DNA from: Candidatus Zambryskibacteria bacterium RIFOXYD1_FULL_40_13
GTDB lineage: Bacteria; Patescibacteriota; Minisyncoccia; Phycocordibacterales; DATDWN01
Assembly: GCA_001824295.1 (NCBI GenBank)
Contig: MHWY01000004.1
Coordinates: forward strand, 80,841-134,311
Length of the DNA stretch: 53,471 nucleotides
Direction of reading: 5' to 3'
Part shown: piece after piece, positions 26,719-34,279 of the stretch
Position numbering within the stretch: the first letter of the stretch is position 1
How the letters are laid out: each line of letters begins with the position of its first letter
Translations under genes and position numbers: made by a program
The notes under the pieces: model-generated
What the model was told of the DNA's origin: nothing
The model's input: only the letters and a program-made list of their open reading frames with translations
Database searches by the model: none

Positions 26719-29700
26719 ATGAGAAGAATATTTTTACTTAGTTTGTTTTCTTTCTCAGTATTATTTTTAGGTTTAGCAAAAGAGACACAAGCAAGTATAG
26801 TTTTCAACCAAACACCTCCAAACGAAATACGCAGTTTCGTTATTCCTGATTCCACTGACTTAATATCATTTGGGTGCTCGTTTGGTTTAAATTGTAATAT
26901 TTCTGGCCAGACTGTTTACAATGTGGGAGTGTGGATAAAGAAAGTTGGAAACCCAGACGACATTAGCCTTAATGCCATAAGCAATTGGAGTGACCCAACA
27001 AACAGTGTCGCTACTTCTTCTGGCACTGTTTATTCAAGTACGGTATCGGATAAATATTACACCCTACACTGGTTTTATTTTCCAGAAGGCATAGTTATTG
27101 GTGAAAGAGGTGGCTACAACCAAGTTTTCCAGATTCGTGTTGCGACTACGACCGGAGTAGATAGTCAGACCAACCATTATAGAATTTTGGCGGATGTTTC
27201 AAATGACACTTCTGCTCCACAGCAGTGGTGTATAAATAGTCACTCTTGCATCCGCTCAAAATTCTATTGGATTATGGACAATAGTCCAAGCGATTTATCT
27301 GAGGAATCTCAAGATGTGGAACCTCGGTCGTTTACTGGTAATATTTTTTCTCAACTTGATTCGTCCGAAGTATATGAGGTGACAAGTAAAGAATTGAATG
27401 TGATGCAGAGTATCGGGACAGGAAAAACAGGAACAATTACAAAAATAAAAATAAAAATCGGCCAGGATTCAGATTATGAGTGGAACGGAAGCTATAGTAT
27501 TACTTTGCACGATTTGGGAGAGAATAATGTCTACACTGGAGTGAGACAATGTTATCGAAATAATTCTTCCACCGATTTTTTCTCTAAAGGATTGGCTGAC
27601 CAAGATATTGTTTTTGATGACAGTACAGTTACGTGTAGTGGAGGGATGACGCTGACACTTGATCCAACTCACTATTATACTTTCCAGATTGCTATACATC
27701 CACCGGGCTGGACCAATACAGTTACAAAGTTTTACATTGCTGGAAGTTCTTCTGAAACCGAAAATGCACCAGCGTATTTAGCAAATACTACCGATTATCC
27801 TGGTACTATAAAAACCGTCTTTATGCAGGTTGATGGGGTTGGTGTGATACCACCGACTCCAAAGTATTCAAGTGTTCTATTTTTACCAGGGATAATGGCC
27901 AGTAGGCTCTACAAGACGGGTGTTATAAATTGTTCAATCAATTGTGAAGACCAGTTATGGGAGCCAAACGCTAACAGTGATGCAGAAGATTTAAGTCTCG
28001 ATTATGATGGTAAAAGTATAGATGATCGTATTTATACTAGAGATGTAATAGATGAGGCGTATGGAACACTCAATGTCTATAAATCATTTCTAGCAAAGCT
28101 GGAAGAGATGAAGGTGGAGGACGAAACTATTGGGGACTATTCAGTTGTTCCTTATGATTGGAGACTTTCTATAGATGATATTTTAGAGGGCGGAACAAAA
28201 ACTGGGGACAATATTTCCTATATTAAACCGTCAGATGACCCGTACATTTTAAGCGAGCTTAATCGTCTGGCAAGCAGTTCGGAAAATGGTAAAGTCACGA
28301 TTATTGCTCACTCAAACGGCGGACTTATTACCAAAGCACTTTTGAAAAAACTTTCTGATACAAATGACCCACTTTTGCAAAAAATTGATAAGGTTATATT
28401 TGTTGCTGTTCCACACCTTGGAACTCCTGCGGCTATACCAGCATTGCTTCACGGTTACAAACAGGGAATATCAGTTATGGGTTACACAATGCTTTCTGAA
28501 GAAGTGGCCCGGGAATTAGGCAAAAATTTACCATCAGCTTACAACTTATTACCAAGTAATAATTATTTTACTTACGTTGATAATCCAGTCGTCAAGTTTG
28601 ATGAAACCTTACCAGACTCAATTTCGCGTTATGGAGAGGTAATTCATTCTCAAGAGCTTTTGCATAACTTCTTGGTAGGGCTTGATAACAGAGTGGATAG
28701 TGCTGACGAGAATACAGATACCCCAACATTTTTATGGGAAAACCTTCTAAATAATGCAGAAGCCGAGCACCTTGCTTTAGATGCCTGGGTTCCCCCATCA
28801 AATATAGAAGTTACAGAAATTGCTGGTTGGGGAGTGCCGATTACAGTGAGTGGGCTGAAGTACTATAAGAAAAAGGACAAGATAAAAAAGGACCCGATTT
28901 TTACAATAGATGGTGATGGTACGGTGGTGACACCAAGTGCTTTGTGGGCTGGTGGTGCGACTAGTACAGACAAATATTGGGTGGATTTGAAACAATACAA
29001 TAATTCTCATGCAGATGTTAAACACAGTAGTATTTTAGAAACGAAAGAGCTTCGTACATTAATTAACAATATAATTCTAGCAACCTCAACCCAACCTCTT
29101 CCACAATATATATCAACATCAATTCCTACAGCTGGGGCAAAGGATACTCGTCTGATTTATGCTTTACATTCACCACTCACCATTGATATATATGATGACT
29201 TTGGTAACCACACAGGTATTTCTACAACAACAAATAATTTGGAGGAACAGATTCCTGGTACCTATTTTATTCAGTTCGGGGACGTTAAGTATATATTTAC
29301 TGATACTACAAGTCCGATACACATAAGTATGTCTGGATATGATGAGGGCACATTTACATTCAGCATCGAGCAGAAGCAAGGAGACGATACGATTTCTACT
29401 GTAACATTTAAGGATATTCCAACCACCCCCACCACGAAGGTGAGTATGAGTGTGACTGGGGATATAAGCACTTTATCAAACCTAAGTGTTGATACTAACA
29501 ACGATGGTTCATCTGATATTATCTTAGAGCCAGTAATAGACGGGGTTGTCACATATAATCCTCCACCCCCACCAGAAACAGAAGAACCTGTTGTTGTTGG
29601 CAATGGACCAATAGTTCAGAATACTCAGTCATTGGCTAGTGCAGGTGATAGCTCGTCTAGCACCTCGCCCAATCTTCCTACCGTGGAGACAGTGCCTGGT

Positions 29701-29967
29701 GTGTATACAGAAGAAATATCTACAACAACAGAGACTGTGACTCCGGAAGATGCTAGAGAAATAAAAGAGGATATAGAAATGGAAGAACTTCATAATATAC
29801 CAACCACCATTGAGAATATTCCAGTGACTGATAATTTTATTGAGGAGGAGGGTGGTAGTTTGTCTAGCCTTGGTGCTCAGGTTATATTTGCTGATACTGG
29901 GTATTGGTCCAAGTTTACTGGTTTTATAAAAAAAGCAGTTCGTATTATTGTGGATTTAGTTATATAA
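26719..29967 (+). CDS. Large secreted LCAT/PGAP1-like alpha/beta hydrolase
   Basis: A 1082-residue protein with an N-terminal signal peptide ('MRRIFLLSLFSFSVLFLG', cleavage probably after 'QAS'). Residues about 30-370 are an extracellular beta-rich region of unknown family. The hydrolase core begins with 'SVLFLPGIMASRLYK', includes 'VPYDWRLS' and the nucleophile elbow 'IIAHSNGGL' (Ser532), then 'VAVPHLGTPAAIP'. This order is that of lecithin:cholesterol acyltransferase-type lipases. 'TIDGDGTVVT' and 'KHSSI' are plausible positions for the acid and histidine. The last 200 residues are Pro/Ser/Thr/Glu-rich with no anchor. It may act on host or environmental lipids; substrate unknown. Confidence 0.83.
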   Translation: MRRIFLLSLFSFSVLFLGLAKETQASIVFNQTPPNEIRSFVIPDSTDLISFGCSFGLNCNISGQTVYNVGVWIKKVGNPDDISLNAISNWSDPTNSVATSSGTVYSSTVSDKYYTLHWFYFPEGIVIGERGGYNQVFQIRVATTTGVDSQTNHYRILADVSNDTSAPQQWCINSHSCIRSKFYWIMDNSPSDLSEESQDVEPRSFTGNIFSQLDSSEVYEVTSKELNVMQSIGTGKTGTITKIKIKIGQDSDYEWNGSYSITLHDLGENNVYTGVRQCYRNNSSTDFFSKGLADQDIVFDDSTVTCSGGMTLTLDPTHYYTFQIAIHPPGWTNTVTKFYIAGSSSETENAPAYLANTTDYPGTIKTVFMQVDGVGVIPPTPKYSSVLFLPGIMASRLYKTGVINCSINCEDQLWEPNANSDAEDLSLDYDGKSIDDRIYTRDVIDEAYGTLNVYKSFLAKLEEMKVEDETIGDYSVVPYDWRLSIDDILEGGTKTGDNISYIKPSDDPYILSELNRLASSSENGKVTIIAHSNGGLITKALLKKLSDTNDPLLQKIDKVIFVAVPHLGTPAAIPALLHGYKQGISVMGYTMLSEEVARELGKNLPSAYNLLPSNNYFTYVDNPVVKFDETLPDSISRYGEVIHSQELLHNFLVGLDNRVDSADENTDTPTFLWENLLNNAEAEHLALDAWVPPSNIEVTEIAGWGVPITVSGLKYYKKKDKIKKDPIFTIDGDGTVVTPSALWAGGATSTDKYWVDLKQYNNSHADVKHSSILETKELRTLINNIILATSTQPLPQYISTSIPTAGAKDTRLIYALHSPLTIDIYDDFGNHTGISTTTNNLEEQIPGTYFIQFGDVKYIFTDTTSPIHISMSGYDEGTFTFSIEQKQGDDTISTVTFKDIPTTPTTKVSMSVTGDISTLSNLSVDTNNDGSSDIILEPVIDGVVTYNPPPPPETEEPVVVGNGPIVQNTQSLASAGDSSSSTSPNLPTVETVPGVYTEEISTTTETVTPEDAREIKEDIEMEELHNIPTTIENIPVTDNFIEEEGGSLSSLGAQVIFADTGYWSKFTGFIKKAVRIIVDLVI

Positions 29968-29997
29968 GAAATGGTATTATATAATTAATCAATTATT

Positions 29998-30405
29998 ATG
30001 ACAAAAAAAAATAATTTTATATACTCTGTTGTCTTAGTATTAGTTAGTCTTATCATTAATCCATATATCATTGGTCTATGTGGTCAAAGTGAAAAATATT
30101 GTATTTTTGGTTCGTTGGCACACTCGGTTGGTAAACCAATGTTTTATCTTTCTTTTGTTTTACTAATCTTATCTATCGTTGTTTTATTGGTTTCCGATTT
30201 TGCTTTTAGAAACTGGCTGAAGTTTGCTTACGTATGGGTTCCTTTGTCTGTTTTGTTCATGGTTTTTTCTCCAGAATATGATAGTAGTCTTTTTCCAATG
30301 GACAGAGGAAGAGTTTCTTTTTTCATGTCTACTCTGCTTCTGGTTATATCCCTATTAATCATAATCATTACATATTTTAGAACCAGGGGTAGCAAAAGGG
30401 CCTGA
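29998..30405 (+). CDS. Small four-helix membrane protein, function unknown
   Basis: A 135-residue protein with four hydrophobic segments and two Cys-bearing loops near residues 28-37 ('LCGQSEKYC'). No family is recognised. A TATAAT lies 12 nt upstream of the ATG. It follows the secreted hydrolase by 30 nt and ends just before the long gene-poor region. Confidence 0.6.
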   Translation: MTKKNNFIYSVVLVLVSLIINPYIIGLCGQSEKYCIFGSLAHSVGKPMFYLSFVLLILSIVVLLVSDFAFRNWLKFAYVWVPLSVLFMVFSPEYDSSLFPMDRGRVSFFMSTLLLVISLLIIIITYFRTRGSKRA

Positions 30406-30427
30406 AATAGGGCCAAAGTAGGGGTAG

Positions 30428-30555
30428 TTGCATTTATAGTGAATGTATGATACAATACTAGAGTGGGTGTGATTTTACAGGATTGTGAAAGCAATAATGT
30501 AGTTGAGCATCAACAACAAATGTCTCATAAAAGTCTCCGCAAGGAGGCTTTTATG
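30428..30555 (+). ncRNA. Candidate small RNA with own promoter and GNRA hairpin end
   Basis: TTGCAT (30428-30433) and TACAAT (30451-30456) are spaced by 17 nt, a good sigma-70-like promoter. About 65 nt later a 13-bp stem (CATAAAAGTCTCC / GGAGGCTTTTATG, one G-T pair) closes on a GCAA tetraloop at 30526-30555. No open reading frame of note lies between. The stem could end a small RNA of about 95 nt, although the T-run on its 3' side is short. Confidence 0.35.
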
Positions 30556-30559
30556 TTGC

Positions 30560-30683
30560 AAAACTTCCAAATTTAGCGAACTTCTTCGTTGAAATACAAA
30601 AAACAACCCTCACTTTACGACAAGTAAAGCTCGGATTCTTTTTTGTATTTCGCCTCGAATTTCATCTAAATTATGAAAGTTTT
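30560..30683. repeat. Long nested stem-loop, element A of the A/B/C family
   Basis: Nested inverted repeats about one centre: AAAACTT/AAGTTTT (30560-30566/30677-30683), AATTTAG/CTAAATT (30570-30576/30666-30672), GAAATACAAAAAA/TTTTTTGTATTTC (30591-30603/30639-30651) and CTTTAC/GTAAAG (30613-30618/30624-30629). The 25-nt apex 30609-30633 reads CTCAC-N3-AC-N5-GT-N3-G-CTCG. A mini-hairpin CGAA-cttc-TTCG lies in the left internal loop, and the right loop begins GCCTCG. Confidence 0.75.
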
Positions 30684-30739
30684 AGAATTTTGTGTCTTGT
30701 TTTGTATATCCAGTTTAGATATTATTAAAGTGTATTCCA

Positions 30740-30803
30740 AGACATGGTTAGCGGTTCGCACTCACACGACATTTGTTGGAGCTCGCCTCCGCTAACCATG
30801 TCT
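30740..30803. repeat. Stem-loop, element B of the A/B/C family
   Basis: A perfect 15-bp stem (AGACATGGTTAGCGG at 30740-30754 with its complement at 30789-30803) encloses a 34-nt loop. The loop contains the 25-nt core 30761-30785, CTCAC-ACG-AC-N5-TT-GGA-G-CTCG, which keeps the spacing of elements A and C but with a weaker internal stem (CGAC/GTTG). The 3' side starts CGCCT, as in A and C. Confidence 0.7.
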
Positions 30804-30819
30804 CGGAGTAAGAAAAATT

Positions 30820-30838
30820 CTGCAAAAACATTTTGCAG
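30820..30838. terminator. Short hairpin followed by T-run
   Basis: CTGCAAAA and TTTTGCAG form an 8-bp stem with a 3-nt loop, followed by GATTTTTT. It has the form of an intrinsic terminator for anything transcribed rightward through element B. Confidence 0.5.
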
Positions 30839-30840
30839 GA

Positions 30841-30876
30841 TTTTTTATTTGAAAAATTTATTTTTCAAATAAAAAA
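30841..30876. repeat. Perfect 16-bp AT-rich hairpin with 4-nt loop
   Basis: TTTTTTATTTGAAAAA (30841-30856) and its exact complement (30861-30876) are separated by TTTA. Both strands carry a long T or A run, so it could work as a bidirectional terminator or as an easily extruded cruciform. It lies directly before a DnaA-box sequence. Confidence 0.65.
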
Positions 30877-30877
30877 G

Positions 30878-30886
30878 TTATCCACA
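30878..30886 (+). promoter_or_regulatory. DnaA-box sequence
   Basis: TTATCCACA matches the strict DnaA-box consensus and lies one base after the 16-bp hairpin in AT-rich DNA. I found no cluster of further boxes in this stretch, so an origin is not claimed. Confidence 0.35.
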
Positions 30887-30926
30887 CTTTTTTGCAAAAA
30901 AATATTTTATTTTGTTTCGGATGTAA

Positions 30927-30932
30927 TATAAT
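30927..30932 (+). promoter_or_regulatory. TATAAT box upstream of the Lys/Ala micro-gene
   Basis: A perfect TATAAT lies 102 nt upstream of the small gene at 31035. The -35 side is only AT-rich. The implied leader contains a hairpin ACAACG/CGTTGT (30947-30952/30968-30973). Confidence 0.4.
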
Positions 30933-31034
30933 TAACTCAGGTCGGAACAACGAAATAATTTTATTATCGTTGTAAACTTAAAAGAAAATAATTTATGTTG
31001 ATAGCTTGTCACAGAGCGAACAACAAAAAACAAA

Positions 31035-31094
31035 ATGGCAGCAAAAAAGAAGAAAGCAGCAAAGAAGAAAGTAGCTAAGAAGAAACGAGCTTAA
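31035..31094 (+). CDS. 19-residue Lys/Ala-rich histone-H1-like micro-protein
   Basis: Too short for the ORF track. It reads MAAKKKKAAKKKVAKKKRA and stops: 10 Lys and 1 Arg in 19 residues, in AAKKK repeats like the tails of histone H1 or of Lys-rich HU proteins. It has its own TATAAT box upstream and its own terminator at 31145-31171, so it looks like a stand-alone gene. Nucleic-acid binding, to nucleoid or ribosome, is the likely role by composition; nothing shows a partner. Confidence 0.6.
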   Translation: MAAKKKKAAKKKVAKKKRA

Positions 31095-31117
31095 TATTCT
31101 TTGTTCTCAAATCGATC

Positions 31118-31129
31118 CGCCAGCTGGCG
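31118..31129. repeat. 12-bp perfect palindrome
   Basis: CGCCAGCTGGCG is its own complement and is bordered by AAATC (left) and GATTT (right), making a small cruciform. It stands out for its high GC in an AT-rich spacer. Confidence 0.5.
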
Positions 31130-31144
31130 AAATGATTTCAAAAG

Positions 31145-31171
31145 TCCGCATATTATATGTGCGGATTTTTG
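31145..31171 (+). terminator. Intrinsic terminator after the Lys/Ala micro-gene
   Basis: TCCGCATA (31145-31152) pairs with TGTGCGGA (31158-31165) and is followed by TTTTTG. It lies 50 nt after the micro-gene stop. Confidence 0.65.
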
Positions 31172-31180
31172 TTTTCTATG

Positions 31181-31307
31181 TTAAAATCAATAAAATTACC
31201 CAATCTGCGTTGTTGCAGTTCAATTTTGTTCGTTCACCGTACGTCTAGTACGGCTCACTCACAAAATTTCCTGCGCCTAGCATCTCGGGCAATTTTATTG
31301 ATTTTAA
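31181..31307. repeat. Long nested stem-loop, element C of the A/B/C family, directly upstream of secA
   Basis: Outer 21-nt arms (31181-31201/31287-31307) pair with a single mismatch. Inside are AATTTTGT/ACAAAATT (31222-31229/31261-31268) and CCGTAC/GTACGG (31237-31242/31248-31253). The core 31233-31257 reads TTCAC-CGT-AC-N5-GT-ACG-G-CTCA with the same 25-nt spacing as A. A mini-hairpin CTGC/GCAG sits in the left internal loop and GCGCCT in the right. The right arm ends 10 nt before the secA ATG. Confidence 0.8.
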
Positions 31308-31317
31308 TTGAATTTAT

Positions 31318-33807
31318 ATGGCATTTTTAGACAAAATTTTTGGTTCAGAATCGTCAAAAGCCCTGAAAGAGATTCAACCCATTGTTTCTAAGATAAACGC
31401 TCTAGAGAGCGGTATTTCTGCACTGTCGGACGATGAGCTCAAGGCCAAGACAGCGGATTTTAGGAAAAGACTTGATTCGGGGGAGACTTTGGACGAAATT
31501 CTACCAGAAGCCTTCGCAGTAGTGCGAGAAGCTTCCAAGAGAACTCTCGGCCAGAGACATTTTGATGTCCAGATGATTGGAGGAATCGTTTTGCATAGGG
31601 GGGGTATTGCTGAGATGAAAACCGGAGAAGGAAAAACTTTAGTTGCTACTCTTCCACTGTATCTCAACGCTCTGTCTGGTAAGGGTGTGCACCTAGTTAC
31701 TGTGAACGACTATCTTTCTCGCTTGCATGCTGTTCTCATGGGACAGATTTATTCATTCTTAGGAATATCTGTCGGAATAATAAACCATGATGAATCTTTC
31801 ATATACGATCAAACACACACCGAGCTAGACAAGAAGAGAGACGAAACAGGTTCGTTCAAGGTGTTCAATGAATTTCTGCGACCAGTGACGAGACGAGAGG
31901 CGTATCATGCTGACATTACTTATGGAACAAACAACGAGTTTGGTTTTGACTACCTGCGCGACAATATTGAATATGAATCAGGACAGCTAAGACAGAGGGA
32001 GCCAAACTTTGTGGTGGTTGATGAGGTGGACTCTATTTTGATAGACGAGGCTCGTACTCCGCTTATTATTTCTGCGCCAACCACAGATTCTGATGAGTTG
32101 TACAAGACTTTTGCCGATATTTCCACCAAAATGGAGAAGGGCGAGCATTATACAGTGGACGAGAAGTTCAAAACTATATCTCTAACTGACTCGGGTATAA
32201 GCAAAGCTGAGAGCCTCTTGGGGGTTGAGAATATATATACAGAGAAGGGTATAAAGTATGTTCATCATCTAGAGACGGCTATCCGTGCTACAGCCCTGTT
32301 TAACAAGGATAAAGACTATGTTGTGAAAGAAGGCGAGATAATCATAGTTGATGAGTTTACTGGTAGGCTTCAGCCAGGCAGGCGTTGGTCAGAGGGTTTG
32401 CACCAGGCAATAGAGGCCAAAGAGCATGTGCCTATCCAGAAGGAATCCAGAACTTTCGCGTCTGTCACATTCCAGAACTACTTTCGTTTGTACAAGAAAT
32501 TGGCTGGTATGACAGGTACGGCCATGACTTCATCAGAGGAGTTTTACAAAGTCTATGGTTTGAATGTGGTTTCTATACCAACAAACCGACCAAACGCTCG
32601 TATTGACCGCAACGACCTGATTTTCCAGACAGAGGTCGGGAAGTTTAAGGCTATAAGCAGAGAAATAAAAGAAAGACACAGCAAAGGACAACCAGTGCTT
32701 GTGGGTACTGTATCAATAGAGAAGAACGAGTTGCTTTCTGAATATCTAAAAGTAGATGGTGTGCCACACGAAATACTAAATGCCAAGAATCACGGAAGAG
32801 AGGGTGAAATAATCGCCCAGGCTGGGAGACCTTCAGCGGTTACTATTGCTACAAACATGGCTGGTCGTGGAGTGGATATAAAGCTCGGGGGTAATCCAGG
32901 AAGCCAGGAGGCATATGAAGAGGTAAAGTCCAAGGGTGGGCTGTTTGTGCTTGGTACAGAGCGTCATGACGCTCGTAGGATAGATAACCAGCTCCGAGGT
33001 AGGTCTGGAAGACAGGGTGACCCAGGCGAAACGCAATTCTTCGTCTCTCTTGATGACCATCTCATGCGAGTTTTTGGTGGAGATGGAATAAAGAACATGA
33101 TGGGCAAGCTCGGAATAAAGGAGGACGAGCCAATAGAAAATCGTATGATCACGAGGTCTCTTGAGGGTGCCCAGGAAAAAATAGAAGGATTTAACTTTGA
33201 CGCCAGAAAACATGTTTTGGAGTTTGATGATGTTTTGAATTTTCAGAGAAAAATTGTTTATGCTAGGCGTCGGGATATATTGCTCGGTGACGACGAGGCG
33301 GTGAAGGCATACATACAAGAAATACTGGTTGACGCGAATGAAGCAGAGAGAAAATCAGTCGAGGAGAAAATATCAAAGGCAGATAGTGACTATCTCAGAG
33401 TACTACGACGAGTTATCTTGCAGTCTATGGATATGTACTGGGTGGAACATCTAGAAGTTATGGATTATATGAGGTCCAGCGTAAATCTTCGTGCCTACGG
33501 CCAGAGAGACCCCTTGGTTGAGTATAAGCGAGAAGGGCTTCAGTTGTTCAAGAGTATGGAGATTTCTATCGGTCAGGAGGTAATAAAGCTTATTCCTCAG
33601 ATTCAGCCAAGTATTAAGTTTGACGCACCAGTAAAGCTTACTGAAACCATGGAAGACGCCGGTGGTTTGACTGCTGAAGCCCCGAAACCTTCTGAGTCAC
33701 ACAGAGCACCAGATGGAAGCAGAGTTGGTAGGAATGACCCATGTTGGTGCGGAGCGAAGAAATCAGATGGAGTTCCGATTAAATACAAAAATTGTCATGG
33801 GAAGTAG
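31318..33807 (+). CDS. secA: Protein translocase ATPase SecA (shortened)
   Basis: An 829-residue SecA. Walker A 'TGEGKT' is at residues 102-107; the DEAD-like 'VVDEVDSILIDEARTPL' and 'LRGRSGRQGDPG' of the second motor domain are intact, as is 'YGQRDPLVEYKRE' near the end of the scaffold. It drives Sec-dependent export through SecYEG, needed for the many secreted proteins here. Between 'RRDIL' and 'YWVEHLEVMDYM' only about 50 residues remain, against roughly 125 in E. coli, so most of the helical-wing domain is missing. The C-terminal zinc motif (CWC...CH) is present but has about six extra residues between the Cys pairs. Confidence 0.97.
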   Translation: MAFLDKIFGSESSKALKEIQPIVSKINALESGISALSDDELKAKTADFRKRLDSGETLDEILPEAFAVVREASKRTLGQRHFDVQMIGGIVLHRGGIAEMKTGEGKTLVATLPLYLNALSGKGVHLVTVNDYLSRLHAVLMGQIYSFLGISVGIINHDESFIYDQTHTELDKKRDETGSFKVFNEFLRPVTRREAYHADITYGTNNEFGFDYLRDNIEYESGQLRQREPNFVVVDEVDSILIDEARTPLIISAPTTDSDELYKTFADISTKMEKGEHYTVDEKFKTISLTDSGISKAESLLGVENIYTEKGIKYVHHLETAIRATALFNKDKDYVVKEGEIIIVDEFTGRLQPGRRWSEGLHQAIEAKEHVPIQKESRTFASVTFQNYFRLYKKLAGMTGTAMTSSEEFYKVYGLNVVSIPTNRPNARIDRNDLIFQTEVGKFKAISREIKERHSKGQPVLVGTVSIEKNELLSEYLKVDGVPHEILNAKNHGREGEIIAQAGRPSAVTIATNMAGRGVDIKLGGNPGSQEAYEEVKSKGGLFVLGTERHDARRIDNQLRGRSGRQGDPGETQFFVSLDDHLMRVFGGDGIKNMMGKLGIKEDEPIENRMITRSLEGAQEKIEGFNFDARKHVLEFDDVLNFQRKIVYARRRDILLGDDEAVKAYIQEILVDANEAERKSVEEKISKADSDYLRVLRRVILQSMDMYWVEHLEVMDYMRSSVNLRAYGQRDPLVEYKREGLQLFKSMEISIGQEVIKLIPQIQPSIKFDAPVKLTETMEDAGGLTAEAPKPSESHRAPDGSRVGRNDPCWCGAKKSDGVPIKYKNCHGK

Positions 33808-33818
33808 GAACTAAAAAT

Positions 33819-34187
33819 ATGATTGGGTTTATTTTAAATATTCCATACACAATTGTTGGGTTGGTAATAAGTTTAATCTCAATTCCAACCAAGCTGGAGT
33901 TTAGAAAGAATCCATATGCCTTTATGGTAAAAGTGAAAAAGTTTTGGTGGGTGTTCGGCTACGTGAAAAATGCAAGAGCTGTGGTAATTGGTCATGTGGT
34001 CATCTTCGGTTCAAATCTTGAAGATAAGGATTTGGAACACGAACTAATACATGTTGAGCAGTACCAACGAATGCCTCTCATACAACCAATTCTGTATTAC
34101 ATTGAGTTAATACGGAAAGGGTATAAAAACAATAAGTATGAGGATGAGGCATATCGGAAGGCTGGTAATATATATAAGGGTAAATAG
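33819..34187 (+). CDS. Small membrane-associated HExxH protein, putative metallopeptidase-like
   Basis: The start is taken at ATG 33819 (11 nt after secA) rather than 33792, which would overlap secA. The 122-residue protein has an N-terminal hydrophobic segment ('FILNIPYTIVGLVISLI') and a C-terminal 'LEHELIHVEQYQ', a clear HExxH zinc motif, followed by an acidic 'YEDEAYRKA' that could give a third ligand. It is much smaller than typical zinc proteases. The family is not recognised with certainty. Confidence 0.65.
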   Translation: MIGFILNIPYTIVGLVISLISIPTKLEFRKNPYAFMVKVKKFWWVFGYVKNARAVVIGHVVIFGSNLEDKDLEHELIHVEQYQRMPLIQPILYYIELIRKGYKNNKYEDEAYRKAGNIYKGK

Positions 34188-34279
34188 TTCTTGCGGAATT
34201 GATAAGGAGCCTAGACATTGTCATGGAAAATAAATCTGATATTGTTGTATAATTAACCTTTTACATTAAGAAAAAACAG

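Larger units (their letters stand above)
30406..31317. other. 0.9-kb gene-poor region built of inverted repeats
   Basis: Apart from a 19-codon gene at 31035, I see no credible coding sequence in this stretch. It contains, in order, a promoter-like pair with a GNRA-loop hairpin, three long stem-loops of one family (A, B, C), a short hairpin with a T-run, a perfect 16-bp AT hairpin, one DnaA-box sequence, a TATAAT box, the small gene, a palindrome and a terminator. Each part is listed separately. Confidence 0.7.

Noticed and set aside
30841-30886. Replication origin
   Set aside because: Only one DnaA box was found, there is no dnaA, dnaN or gidA nearby, and AT richness is explained by the hairpins.
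30560-31307. Integron attC sites as an explanation for elements A-C
   Set aside because: The GTTRRRY/RYYYAAC ends of attC are not present and no integrase gene is in the window.
32833-33318. 161-aa minus-strand ORF opposite secA
   Set aside because: secA is intact through this region; the antisense translation is of random character.
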